NCBI GenBank assembly: GCA_047967505.1
Contig: CM106539.1
Strand: one strand, 5' to 3'
DNA: 64,000 nucleotides
Origin: Dipteris shenzhenensis
Taxonomy: Eukaryota; Polypodiophyta; Polypodiopsida; Gleicheniales
Shown: one piece after another, positions 12,000 to 21,155 of the stretch
Numbering within the stretch: the stretch's first letter is position 1
How the letters are laid out: every line of letters begins with the position of its first letter
Made by a program: the position numbers and the translations under genes
The notes under the pieces: model-generated
Seen by the model: the letters and a program-made list of their open reading frames with translations, nothing else
Told to the model about the DNA's origin: nothing
Database searches by the model: none

Positions 12000-12420
12000 T
12001 ACAAGAGCAACAAATAAGATTTGACTTAGGAAAAGAATGAAAGGGACTTACTAGAAGAAAGTATCAAGAAGAATGTTGAACACAAATTTGAATTCTTACA
12101 ACTAAGAGTAGAACTATCATGAGCAAGAGCGACAACTAAGATTCTTGCTCAAATAAGATTTGACTTACTATCACAAGCAAGAGAGGCAAATAAGATTCTT
12201 GCTCAAATAAGATTACTATCACAAGCAAGAATGACAGATAAGATTTGACTTACTATCACGAGCAAGAGCGACAAATAAGATTTGACTTACGAGAAGAAAG
12301 TATCAAGAAGAATGTTGAACACAAATTTGAATTAAAAAGGAACGTACGAGAAGAAAGTATAAGAAGAATGTTGAACACAAATTTGAATTCAAATTTATAA
12401 TGAATTCAAAATTTCCTCTC
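12000..12420. repeat. Short interspersed tandem repeats
   Basis: Words such as AAGCAAGAG.GACAAATAAGATT and ACTATCAC.AGCAAGA recur several times. AGAAGAAAGTAT.AAGAAGAATG followed by TTGAACACAAATTTGAATT occurs near 12052, 12291 and 12347. This is noncoding sequence immediately upstream of the second promoter-like cassette. Confidence 0.75.
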
Positions 12421-12469
12421 TTTTTTGAAAATTCAAATTTATGCGTAGGAGGAGTGGGCTAGTTTTTCT

Positions 12470-12590
12470 TATATATACTCTTCTTTCCATTCATTCATTC
12501 TCACTCTCTCCTCATTTCATTGAAGCAACCAAGAGCTGAAGAGAAAGGATAAGCAGAGCCTTACTTCTTTCACTTTTTCTAGGTACTTGC
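12470..12590 (+). promoter_or_regulatory. Promoter and first-exon-like cassette, copy 2
   Basis: TATATATA at 12470-12477 is followed by CATTCATTCATTCTC, CTCATTTCATTGAAGCAA and a purine-rich leader ending at TTTTTCT-AG/GTACTTGC (12581-12590), a good 5' splice consensus. The element parallels the copy at 10450-10590. Inference: it could drive the reading frames at 16.2 kb, with a first exon of about 80 nt, a 3.6-kb intron through the GA tract, and the acceptor CTTTTCTTGTAG at about 16198, just 3 nt before the ATG at 16202. Only RNA evidence can decide. Confidence 0.4.
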
Positions 12591-12840
12591 ATTCTTTTTC
12601 ATTCGTCTTGTAATTCTTTTTCAATTAGTTTCTTGTTAAAGTTTTTGAGTTCTATTTCTTAAAATTCATCTTGTAATTCTTTTTCTTTACTTACAATTCT
12701 TTTTCAATTAGTTTATTGTTAAAAGTTTTTGAGGAGGGGGGTCTTTTAGAAGGCATTACAATTCTTTTTAAGTTAGTTTCTTATTTGAGTTTTTGAGTTC
12801 TATTTTTAATTCGTTTCTTATTTATATTTGAGTTTGTAAA
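12591..12840. other. T-rich intron-like sequence
   Basis: T-rich sequence with three imperfect repeats of TTGTAATTCTTTTTC and AATTAGTTTCTTGTTAAAGTTTTTGAG. It fits intron sequence after the splice-donor-like site, but no gene content is visible. Confidence 0.5.
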
Positions 12841-13985
12841 TTTGAGAAATCAGAGAGAATAGGGAGGGAGAGAAAGAGAGAGGAGAGAGGAGAGAGGGAA
12901 AGAGAGAAATTAAGAGAGAGAAGAGGGGCTCTTGGCGGCCATGGCCGCCAAAGGGAGAGAGAGAATAGAAATGAGAGAGAGAATGAGAAATGAGAGGAGT
13001 AGGGAGGGGAGAGAAAGAGAGAGAGGAGAGAGGGAGAGAGAGAGAGAGATTCATAGAGAGAAGAGGGGCTCCTTAAATGAGAGAAAAGAGTAGGGAGGGA
13101 AAGAAAGAGAGAGGAGAGAGGGGGAGAGAGATTAAGAGAGAGAAGAGGGTCTCCTGGCGGCCGTGGCTGCTTGAGGGAGGGAGAGAGTAGGGAGAGAGAG
13201 GGAGAGAGAGAAAGAGGGAGAGGGAGAGAGAGAGAGGAGAAGAGAGAGAGAGGGAAAGAGAGAGAGGGAGAGAGAGAGAGAAAGAGAGAGAGGGAGAGAG
13301 AGGGAGAGAGAGAGATGTTTATCAGAATGAAACGTGGCGAGAGGAGAGAGGGAAAGAGAGAAATTAAGAGAGAGAAGAGGGGCTCTTCGAGGCCATGGCC
13401 GCCAAAGGGAGAGAGAGAATGAGAAATGAGAGAGAAGAGTAGGGAGGGAGAGAGACAAGAGGGGCTCCTTAATGAGAGAGAAGAGTAGGGAGGGAAAGAA
13501 AGAGAGAGCTGAGACGTGGCCGCCAAAGGGAGAGAGAGAATGAGAAATGAGAGAGAAGAGTAGGGAGGGAGAGAAAGAGAGAGAGGGAGAGAGAGAATGA
13601 GAAATGAGAGAGAAGAGTAGGGAGGGAGAGAAAGAGAGAGAGGGAGAGAGACAAGAGATTAAGAGAGAGAAGAGGGGCTCCTTAAATGAGAGAGAAGAGT
13701 AGGGAGGGAAAGAAAGAGAGAGCTGAGAGAGGGAGAGAGAGAAGAGTCTCTTTGCAGCAATGAGAGGAGAAGAGTAGGGAGGGAAAGAAAGAGAGGGAGG
13801 GAGAGGGAGAGAGAGAGAGAAGAGAAGAGGGAGACTTAGGGAAAGAGAAAGAGAGAGAAGGAGAGAGAGAGAGAGAGAGAGGGAGAGAGAGGGAATGAAA
13901 CTTCTCTGCTAGAAGAGTAGGGAGGGAAAGAAAGAGAGGGAGGGAGAGGGAGAGAGAGAGAGAGAAGAGAAGAGGGAGACTTAGG

Positions 13986-14045
<60 letters not shown>

Positions 14046-14268
14046 AATGAAACTTCTGTGCTAGAGGGAGGAGAGAGTAGGGAGGGAGAGGGAGAGAGAG
14101 AGAGAGAGAGAGAGAAGAGAGGAGGGAGACTTAGGGAGAGAGAGAGGGAGAGGAGGGAGAATGAAACTTCTCTGCTAGAAGAGTAGGGAGGGAAAGAAAG
14201 AGAGGGAGGGAGAGGGAGAGAGAGAGAGAGAAGAGAGAGAGGGAGACTTAGGGAGAGAGAAAGAGAGA

Positions 14269-14308
<40 letters not shown>

Positions 14309-14404
14309 GAATAAAACTTCTATGCTAGAGGGAGGGAGAGAGTAGGGAGGGAGAGGGAGAGGGAGAGAGAGAGAGAGAAGAGAGGAGGGAGACTTAGGGA
14401 GAGA

Positions 14405-14436
<32 letters not shown>

Positions 14437-14524
14437 AGAGAGGAGGGAGACTTAGGGAGAGAGAGATAAAGAGAGAGGGAGAGAGAATGAAACTTCTAGC
14501 GGCCATGGCCACCAAGAGAGGGAG

Positions 14525-14572
<48 letters not shown>

Positions 14573-15065
14573 CTCATAGCCGTGGCCGCCAAGGGAGGGA
14601 GGGAGGGAGGGAGGAAGGCTGAGAGAGATTAAGAGAGAGAATTCATAGAGAGAGAGAGAGAGAGACATAGAGAGGGAAAGAATGACAAATCCTAGTGGCC
14701 AAGAGGATAGAGGTAGGGAGGTAGAGAGGCTAAGAGAGAGAGAGAGAGAGGGAGGGAGAGAGAGAGAAGAGGAGAGAGAGAGAGAGAGAGGAGAGAGATG
14801 GAGAGAGAGAGAGAGAAATAATTACAAATCCTAGGGAGAGAGAGAGATATAAAGAGAGAGAATGAAAAATCTTAGCCGCCATGGGAGGGAGAGAAAGAGA
14901 GACTTGAGATAAACTAAGAGAGAGAATGAGTGGGATGAGGACAGAGAGGGAAACACATAAGAGTTGTGTGAGAGAGAGAGAGATTAAGAGAGAGAATGAG
15001 GTGTCTTGACTATGGCTACAGAGAGATTTAGGAGTCGAGAGAGAGAGAGAGAGAGAGAGAAAGTA
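12841..15065. repeat. GA-rich tract with recurring GC palindromes
   Basis: About 2.2 kb of (GA)n and GGGA-type sequence on the plus strand with several larger tandem units (blocks containing GAGACTTAGGGAGAGAG and GAATGAAACTTCT.TGCTAGA recur between 13835 and 14490). It is interrupted by related GC-rich words: a perfect 18-bp palindrome at 12933-12950 and variants near 13155, 13389, 13515, 14493, 14575 and 14872. The Ser/Leu-rich minus-strand frames, up to 328 aa, are (CT)n translations, not genes. Confidence 0.9.
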
Positions 15066-16195
15066 AAGAGAGTTTTATATATTTACATGTTTTATATTAT
15101 ACTTTTAAAAATTTATAAAAGAGTGAATTTATGGTTTGTTTTCAAGGTGAGATAATATTTTTATATATATTCATCTTTTAAATTGAAAAATGTTAACTTT
15201 TCTTTAGATACTTGTTCTTCATTTCTCTCACATGCAGGTTTAGCCTCTACATCAAAACCCCTTCTTTTGCATATTTAGGCCTCTTAAACCCCAGCACATT
15301 AAAATGAACACAGAAAAAGAAATTATTTATTGCTTTTCTTCGCTTCGACAGTTGGTTTAGCATAGTTTAGCATAGATTAGATTGCCTTAGAGGAGAGACA
15401 ATTCTCCAAGTTGCCAATCGAAGCCATGCTCAAATTTTTCTAACTAGTTCCTAATCGTTGTCAGTCCCTTCACTCACATGCGGTTTAACACTCATAACAT
15501 GCTATTAAATAAGACCTTTTACCATTTACCAAGAAGTTTATCAGTGGACAGATTACATATATCAGTGGACATATTACATGTCATGGGACATATTGGAGCT
15601 TGATGATTATTGGTCATTTTTATTGCATTTGTATAAATATTTAAGCTCATTTATTATCATAAAAAACCTTGTAAAGCCTTCTATGCTATTTTTTACATTT
15701 ATTGTCATATGAAGCGCCTTGTAATAAACCCGACTATCCCGACCATTCACTATTTAACGAGTATCAGTGGGCTGCATAAGTGGATATCATGTGGGCTGCA
15801 TAATTGGATATCAATGGAACAGTTTTTAGTGGGTGGATTGCATCAGTTGGGTATCAGTGCACAGATATCAATGGATGGACAGATTACATGTCATCACGAA
15901 GATTGAAACTTTATGACTAGAGGGCAAATCAATGGATGGACAGATTACATGTCTTCACGAAGATTGAAGCTTTATCACTAGATGACATTTTATATTATTG
16001 TAAAGCTTTATTGGCTAATTTTTTTACATTTGTACAAATATTTAAGCCTTGTAAAGCCTTCTAGGCTATTTTCCACATTTATTGCCATATGAAGTTTTGT
16101 AAAGCCTTTTGGGCTATTTCCCACATTTATTGTATCAAGCGTTGTAGATTGTACTTTACTTGTATGTATCTAAATTCTTCATTATCTTTTCTTGT
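15066..16195. other. AT-rich noncoding region with small tandem repeats
   Basis: No gene is seen. ATCAATGGATGGACAGATTAC followed by ATGTC.TCACGAAGATTGAA occurs at about 15868 and 15930 (unit 62 bp). TTGTAAAGCCTT.T..GCTATTTT plus ACATTTATTG recurs near 15670, 16047 and 16098. The region ends in a pyrimidine-rich acceptor-like stretch, TCTTTTCTTGTAG, immediately before the first ATG of the coding region. Confidence 0.6.
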
Positions 16196-16201
16196 AGGAT
16201 T

Positions 16202-16777
16202 ATGGAGCAATCAACTAATGTGGTGGCTATCCTAAATGACTTTGAGATCAGAGAATGGGTTTCTGATGTCACTTTGAATTTGAAAGGAAAGGAATATAGC
16301 TCCAATGGCTTTAATAGGTGGACTCGATATCACATGGGCAGAAGAGCTTGGTTTCTTCATCAAAAGGGAAAGAGACTCTTTCTACTTATGTCAAAAAGGG
16401 AGTTCAATGGTGTTGAAGATCCATGGGATGCTACTTTCTTCAAAAAAGATATGACTTCAAGCCTTATAGTAGGCATAATGATAGAGCCAAAAGAGACTTT
16501 TATGGATATTTTTACAAAGAGTTCAGATCCTGAAGTTGGCGGTGTTCATTTTGTTGTGTCAAGGAGAGACTCAAAGACCTTTGTGATGCCTCCTCCTCAA
16601 CCATCAAAGTTTCCAGAGCTACAAAGTGCATTGGAGGCTCTTTCATATACTTGGGAGCAATTTCCTAGTGTGGTGGCAAAAGGGATGCATGCAAAGATAA
16701 TGTTTGAGTACTTTCAAGATGCACAATATGCTCCTCATATTCAAGGATCTTCACATGAAGGAGATCAAAAAGCTTAG
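16202..16777 (+). CDS. Unrecognised protein, N-terminal segment
   Basis: An open frame of 191 codons from ATG at 16202 (MEQSTNVVAILNDFEI...) to TAG at 16775. I chose this ATG because the codons before it run through an acceptor-like CTTTTCTTGTAG. An upstream ATG at 16160 lies in that pyrimidine stretch. Composition is normal soluble protein, with W.RYHMGRRAWFLHQKGKR in the first third and a Pro-rich PPPQPSKFPEL near residue 140. The same frame stays open after the TAG, so the stop may be a mutation in one longer gene. I do not recognise the family. The phrase G.RAWF recurs in the next segment, hinting at an internal duplication. Confidence 0.6.
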   Translation: MEQSTNVVAILNDFEIREWVSDVTLNLKGKEYSSNGFNRWTRYHMGRRAWFLHQKGKRLFLLMSKREFNGVEDPWDATFFKKDMTSSLIVGIMIEPKETFMDIFTKSSDPEVGGVHFVVSRRDSKTFVMPPPQPSKFPELQSALEALSYTWEQFPSVVAKGMHAKIMFEYFQDAQYAPHIQGSSHEGDQKA

Positions 16778-16783
16778 ACTTCG

Positions 16784-17470
16784 ATGCAGGGACAAGAAGA
16801 ACAGGCACACTGTCACAAATGTGTAGAATATGAGCGCAAACTTCTAGAGCAAGAAATGGTGGATGTAACTAAGGATGATGAAACACAAGCCTTGAGTGCA
16901 CGGGAATTAAAAAAATTTGAAGAAGATCAAGGTCGATCCACTTTAGTTATGCTAGAAGCTCTTGCTAGCAAACCACGACGTGAAATGCAAAAGGCTAGTA
17001 CTGCAAGAGCCACGGTTCCAAGCAGTAAAAAAAGGCATCATCCCACTGTAGAGAGAGATAATGTGGATGAAAAATGGTTAAAAGAAGAGAAAGATGAAGA
17101 AGACTCAGAACCCGAGGCTGAAGATGATCAGTATGAACTCACATCAATCAAAAATCTTAATCTGCGTCTTAATGAAGCAGTTACAGATGATGATGTGGGA
17201 TATATTTGGGGTCAAAGGGCGTGGTTTGTGAATGACAAAGATGTGGAAGTTGCAGCTGTCTTTACTAATAGCCGAAGCCTTGATATATCCTATGCACTAC
17301 AAATATACGAGGCTTTGAGAGATGGTAAGAAACCTGTGGCAAGCAATGTGGTCTTGTGCCCAATAATGTTTTGTCTAATCAAAAATAGTTTTCTGGATCA
17401 AATAACATTTACAGGGCGTACACATTTCCTGCAACAATCTATATATTCAAGCATGAGATCAAGTATTTGA
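16784..17470 (+). pseudogene. Unrecognised protein, second segment (same frame after a stop)
   Basis: This segment continues in the frame of the preceding one after a single TAG. It begins MQGQEEQAHCHKCVEYERK and passes through a charged region (KEEKDEEDSEPEAEDD, about residues 105-120). It then reaches GYIWGQRAWFVNDKDVE and SLDISYALQIYEALRDGKK. The frame ends at 17468, but between about 17389 and 17470 the neighbouring frame becomes open and clearly protein-like (FPATIYIFKHEIKYL). That implies a frame change there. A GT..AG pair (17325 and 17414) removes 90 nt but does not alter the frame, so it does not repair the break. Family unknown. The charged linker suggests a nuclear or DNA-associated protein, which is only inference. 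Confidence 0.55.
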
Positions 17471-19167
17471 TTGAGTCCGAAAGACTTAATCATTATGTCC
17501 ATGGAAAGCGTAAGATATCCTCAACATCAGAGGTCTTACAGAAGGCAAGGGTTATATGGACAACATTTGGTTCTCCAAATCCTGAGTTGAAGCGAAAGGT
17601 CACAAAAGCAGATGCCGACACACTCACAAACTTCTATACTTCTTTGAGTGCAGTTGTGTCTAGGGGAACTCAAGAGCGAGAAGAAAGTATGACAAGCCTC
17701 AAGGTGGTGAGGGACAGATATGCCGACTACACTTCTATCATATTTCATTCTGTTGAAGTGTTCAATGAGATGCTTAAAACGTGCATTGCTTGTGAGTGTG
17801 GACAATTGACCTATGAAGCTCCTTTGTTTATCTCCGGAAAGTCAAAGGTAATGGATAAGAAGGAGTTAATAGCAAGGATGTGGAGGCCTATAAAGTACTT
17901 ACCTGACAAGTATGCATCCATGGCAGCAAAAAAAATTTTGAAGAAAGAATGGTTTTTTGGAAAAAAAGACAAAGACCACTGCACGGAAGAATGCATCAAT
18001 GTACAGGTGAGGCGTGATGCAGTGCATAGTGCCATTAAGTATTTGCTGTCAGAGAAACAAATTCCACTTACTCATTGTAACATTGACTATAATGTGGTGA
18101 AGCATATAGCTTCTTTGTCAACACCCAAGGTAAAGCTATGGGCAAATAAGTGGATTAAAAAGGATGAAGATGGGTCAGAAATAGTAACCTCTTATATGAG
18201 AAAAGAAATCCCACAACAGGTGGTTGCATATGTGGAAAGATTAATCAGCGAGATAAGGTTGCCGACAGATATGCACCAAAGCTTTCAATTCAATGTAGAG
18301 GTTACGGCAGAGTCTGGAAAGCTTGTGAACTTCAGGGGAGTCTCAGAAGATGACTTCTTCAAGAATGAGTCAGCATGGGATAAGCCACAACTATTCTTTA
18401 TCAATGAAGTTTCTAGCGATGATATCCATAACTTCATTGATAGAATAGTATATACCACCATTAGCAAAGTGGCAATTTGCAACATTGTCATTTTTGTTGA
18501 TAAAAAAGACAAAGAAGCCATGCAGGTTACTCTAGAGCGAGCATATTCATCAGATTTGAAGATCTATAGTGGTGTTTATGCAGCAAAGAGAGGCAAGAGA
18601 GAATGTGGCATAGCAATTCAATCTCTTGAATCATTCTTTTTGTGTATGCGGAGTCCCAACCTTGATCAGTCCTTACAAAAGAACATAAGAGGGAATTCAA
18701 ATAATTTGAGATTGATGCTAGAAGAGCAAGATATTCCCAGGTCCATACATTATCAAAAAAACAACTATGGAAGTCCTGCAAAAAGTGGGAGTCTCTTGCT
18801 TACCATGATGGAGAATTTGCTACCGGCAAGTTGGGAGGTCACCTTGTGCAGGATGGGATATTTATTTAAGGATCTCTTCAGAAAAGGAAACTCCACAAAT
18901 ACTATTGAAAATAAGCATTTCATGGCTTATTTTCAGCTTCAAGCAGATCTAACCACAGGCTATGAAAAAGAGATAGACCACAAGGACACTGATGACATGG
19001 ATGATTACCTTGAAGATCATAATGTCCCAGTTGATGATGATGAAAAGATGGACTTACATGACCCATTCAGAGAGAGGTTGGTCGATGAAGACAAACATGA
19101 TGATGCCTTCTTTGATAATTATGGCTCGCAAGGTTATGAAAAAAGGCCACTACAACAATACTTAGCG
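17389..19167 (+). CDS. Unrecognised protein, main 590-codon segment
   Basis: This is the longest credible frame in the window, open from 17389. Its last exon codon is GCG at 19165, followed by a GT donor (19168) and an AG acceptor at 19258-19259; the phase-0 intron joins it to the exon at 19260. Unspliced, the frame stops at 19173. Visible parts: a Cys-bearing stretch (TCIACECGQL, then HCTEEC), a lysine-rich block around KKEWFFGKKDKD, an alternating hydrophobic region (QLFFINEVSS; AICNIVIFVDKKDKE), FFLCMRSPNLD, and a highly acidic tail (DTDDMDDYLEDH). No membrane segment or signal peptide is seen. I do not recognise the fold. Its position directly before three Ulp1-like modules suggests a multidomain host gene or a transposon protein. 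Confidence 0.65.
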
Positions 19168-19259
19168 GTATGAACTCTCTATTTCTCAACTAAATACAAT
19201 TTTTTAAATAAGATTTAGATTTAAAGATAATGAATCTAATCTCTCATATTTGTTTATAG

Positions 19260-19568
19260 GCAATAGAGGGAGAAGAAATGGATGAAGTCAATATGGAGGC
19301 ACTCCCTTCTACTTCAACAATGCAACCACCTATAGAGGGAGAAGAAATGGATGAAGTCAATATGGAGGCACTCCCTTCTACTTTAACAATGCAACCACCT
19401 CTAAATTTGATTGAAGAATCCCATGAGCATAAGAGCTTTAAAGACACCATGGAAAAGCAGAATGACCCCAAACATAGAATACAAGCTATGACAGAGACCC
19501 ATTCTACAAATTTAGCTGCATTGGATAAAATGGAGAGCTCATTTGAAGTTAGGATCGTTTTGAAATGA
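19260..19568 (+). CDS. Acidic exon with a 23-residue in-frame duplication
   Basis: An exon entered by the acceptor TTGTTTATAG, in phase with the previous segment. A 69-bp unit (19263-19331 and 19332-19400) is repeated in frame, encoding IEGEEMDEVNMEALPSTS.. twice with one or two changes. After it comes THSTNLAALDKMESSFEVR, which matches the start of the repeated module seen again at 21.2 kb and 22.25 kb (NSTNMASLEELGSSFNVR). The frame then ends at TGA (19566), whereas the paralogous exons stay open longer. This copy is therefore probably truncated by mutation. Confidence 0.6.
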   Translation, partial: AIEGEEMDEVNMEALPSTSTMQPPIEGEEMDEVNMEALPSTLTMQPPLNLIEESHEHKSFKDTMEKQNDPKHRIQAMTETHSTNLAALDKMESSFEVRIVLK

Positions 19569-19834
19569 GAACTTTAGTATTTGAGCCTCGGGGGGGTCAC
19601 TCATCATATGTAACGCTATCACGTGAGTTCAACAGAAGGATATTTTTTATTTCTAAAATTTACAGAAATAAATATACATAAGGGACTATTTAAAATGGTT
19701 CTGGAAAAAATTTATAGATTTGTATAGAAAAGGGGTACATTTTATTGATGAAAAATTTTACAGATAAGGGATTTTAAATATAGGCCTTGAACGCACGTGA
19801 TATAGACGGTTTATACATAGTGACCCCCCTGAGA
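19569..19834. other. Diverged sequence inside module 1
   Basis: This stretch separates the early stop in the acidic exon from the resumption of module homology (GAGAGGAGGTTTCAATCCTCTC at about 19850). It contains GGGGGGGTCACTC and later GTGACCCCCCT, a short inverted pair about 210 bp apart (near 19590 and 19820). That pair could mark a small foldback insertion that broke the exon. Confidence 0.4.
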
Positions 19835-20780
19835 TTTGAGCTTTGGTAGAGAGGAGGTTTCAATCCTCTCCAATCCTTTAAAAGAGGTTAATGACAATGT
19901 TATCTTGGCCATTCTCAGGTAACGTTTGTTTATTTGTTGCTACTTCAATGAGCTAACATTTGTTTATTTATTTACAGTGTAGTTATATATATCAATTTTC
20001 TAGTGCAGAATGCAAATTAATTCTATGAGCTAACGTTTGTTTATTTCTTAGTGCAGTGTAGTTATTTCTCAGCTTCCTAGTGCAGTGCAGCATCGTGTCT
20101 ACATGCTCGATGCTCTCCTTTCTTCTATTCTTACCTCTCCTCAAAAGACTATAGAAGATGTTTGTACCTAGTTAAGCCCTTTGAATTTAGATGGGGTGCG
20201 AGTCATCTTTATGCCTTATCATGAGGTGTAAGTATCAACTCTAACCTTATTTTTACTATTTCTTTGGCAAGTTTGTGTAAAACAATAATCATTTTTATTC
20301 TGGTCATGTAGCTCACATTGGAGTCTGATCGTCTTGGACCTTGAACTCAACCGTTTGTGGTTTGTGAATTCAATGGAAGGCTATCATGCCAAATCCCCAA
20401 GGTAATTATTCTTTTAATATTTTTGATACTTTCTTATTTTGTATCTTATGATCATGACATATTAATATATTTAATATGTCATGATGGACAGTGCTGCATA
20501 TCGGCTAGTATCTGCTGTCAGAACAACCACGGAGCAACAAGACCAAGTAGAATTCAAAAGACGTCTGCCAGTGGAGCAAAAAGATGGGCACATCTATGGG
20601 TGGAGAGTTGCCTACAACTACATGTTGTTTCTTAGAGAGATTTTTGATTTGGAGTTACCAGTCAAAATGGAATCATATATAGAAGCTGATCTGCTAGCAT
20701 TTCAGGTTGAGAGTATTCAGCATCTAATTGCTACCATTGGGAAACAACCTGAAAATATGACTACATTGCAGCATGTATAA
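19835..20780 (+). pseudogene. Ulp1/C48-like peptidase module 1, active-site Cys lost
   Basis: Exon-like blocks in order: the end of a block with EVSIL...EVNDNV..AIL (to 19918, donor CTCAG/GTAACG); YMLDALLSSIL..TIEDVC...GVRVIFMPYHE (about 20090-20227, one internal TAG); HWSLIVLD...LWFVNSMEGYHA (His codon 20316); and LVSAVRTT...EQKDGHIYGWRVAYN (Gln codon 20577, then Tyr at 20595-20597). His, Asn/Asp, Gln-x5-Cys-Gly is the arrangement of clan CE peptidases such as Ulp1/SENP. Here the Cys position is Tyr, so this copy should be inactive. Stops in two blocks also suggest decay. The family call is by motif only. Confidence 0.55.
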
Positions 20781-21155
20781 AACCTTATCTTTATACTTGT
20801 ATGCTTGTTCAAGCCTTTAATTGGGATGCGTAAATCTCATAACTTTTTTATATTTTCCTCCAAGAGGAGAAGAGACTGAGTCTAATGAAAGCATGCTATC
20901 TTTATACTTCTATGATTATTTAAACCTTTATTTTTATTTGGGATGTGTAAATCTCATAACTTTTTAAAATTTTCCTCTAAGACGAGGAGAGACTCACTCT
21001 AATGAAAGCATGTATGAAACCTTAATTTTTAAATTTTTGCTCCAAGCGGAGGAGAGACTCACTCTAATGAAAGCATGTATGAAACCTTATCTGCTTGTTT
21101 AAGCCTTTATTTGGGATGTGTACATTGCATAACTTTTTTATATTTTTATAGCAGA
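20781..21155. repeat. Intronic tandem repeats between modules 1 and 2
   Basis: Three to four imperfect copies, about 65-115 bp each, of GGATG.GTAAATCTCATAACTTTTT, CC.AG.GGAGGAGAGACTCA and CTCTAATGAAAGCATG. They lie between the end of module 1 and the next exon block. Words resembling exon codons (GAGGAGAGACTGAGTC; compare EEETES in module 3) suggest that they derive from repeated copies of an exon/intron junction. Confidence 0.65.

Noticed and set aside
12818-14668. Long Ser/Leu-rich minus-strand frames (up to 328 aa)
   Set aside because: Translations of (CT)n simple sequence with many indels; not proteins.
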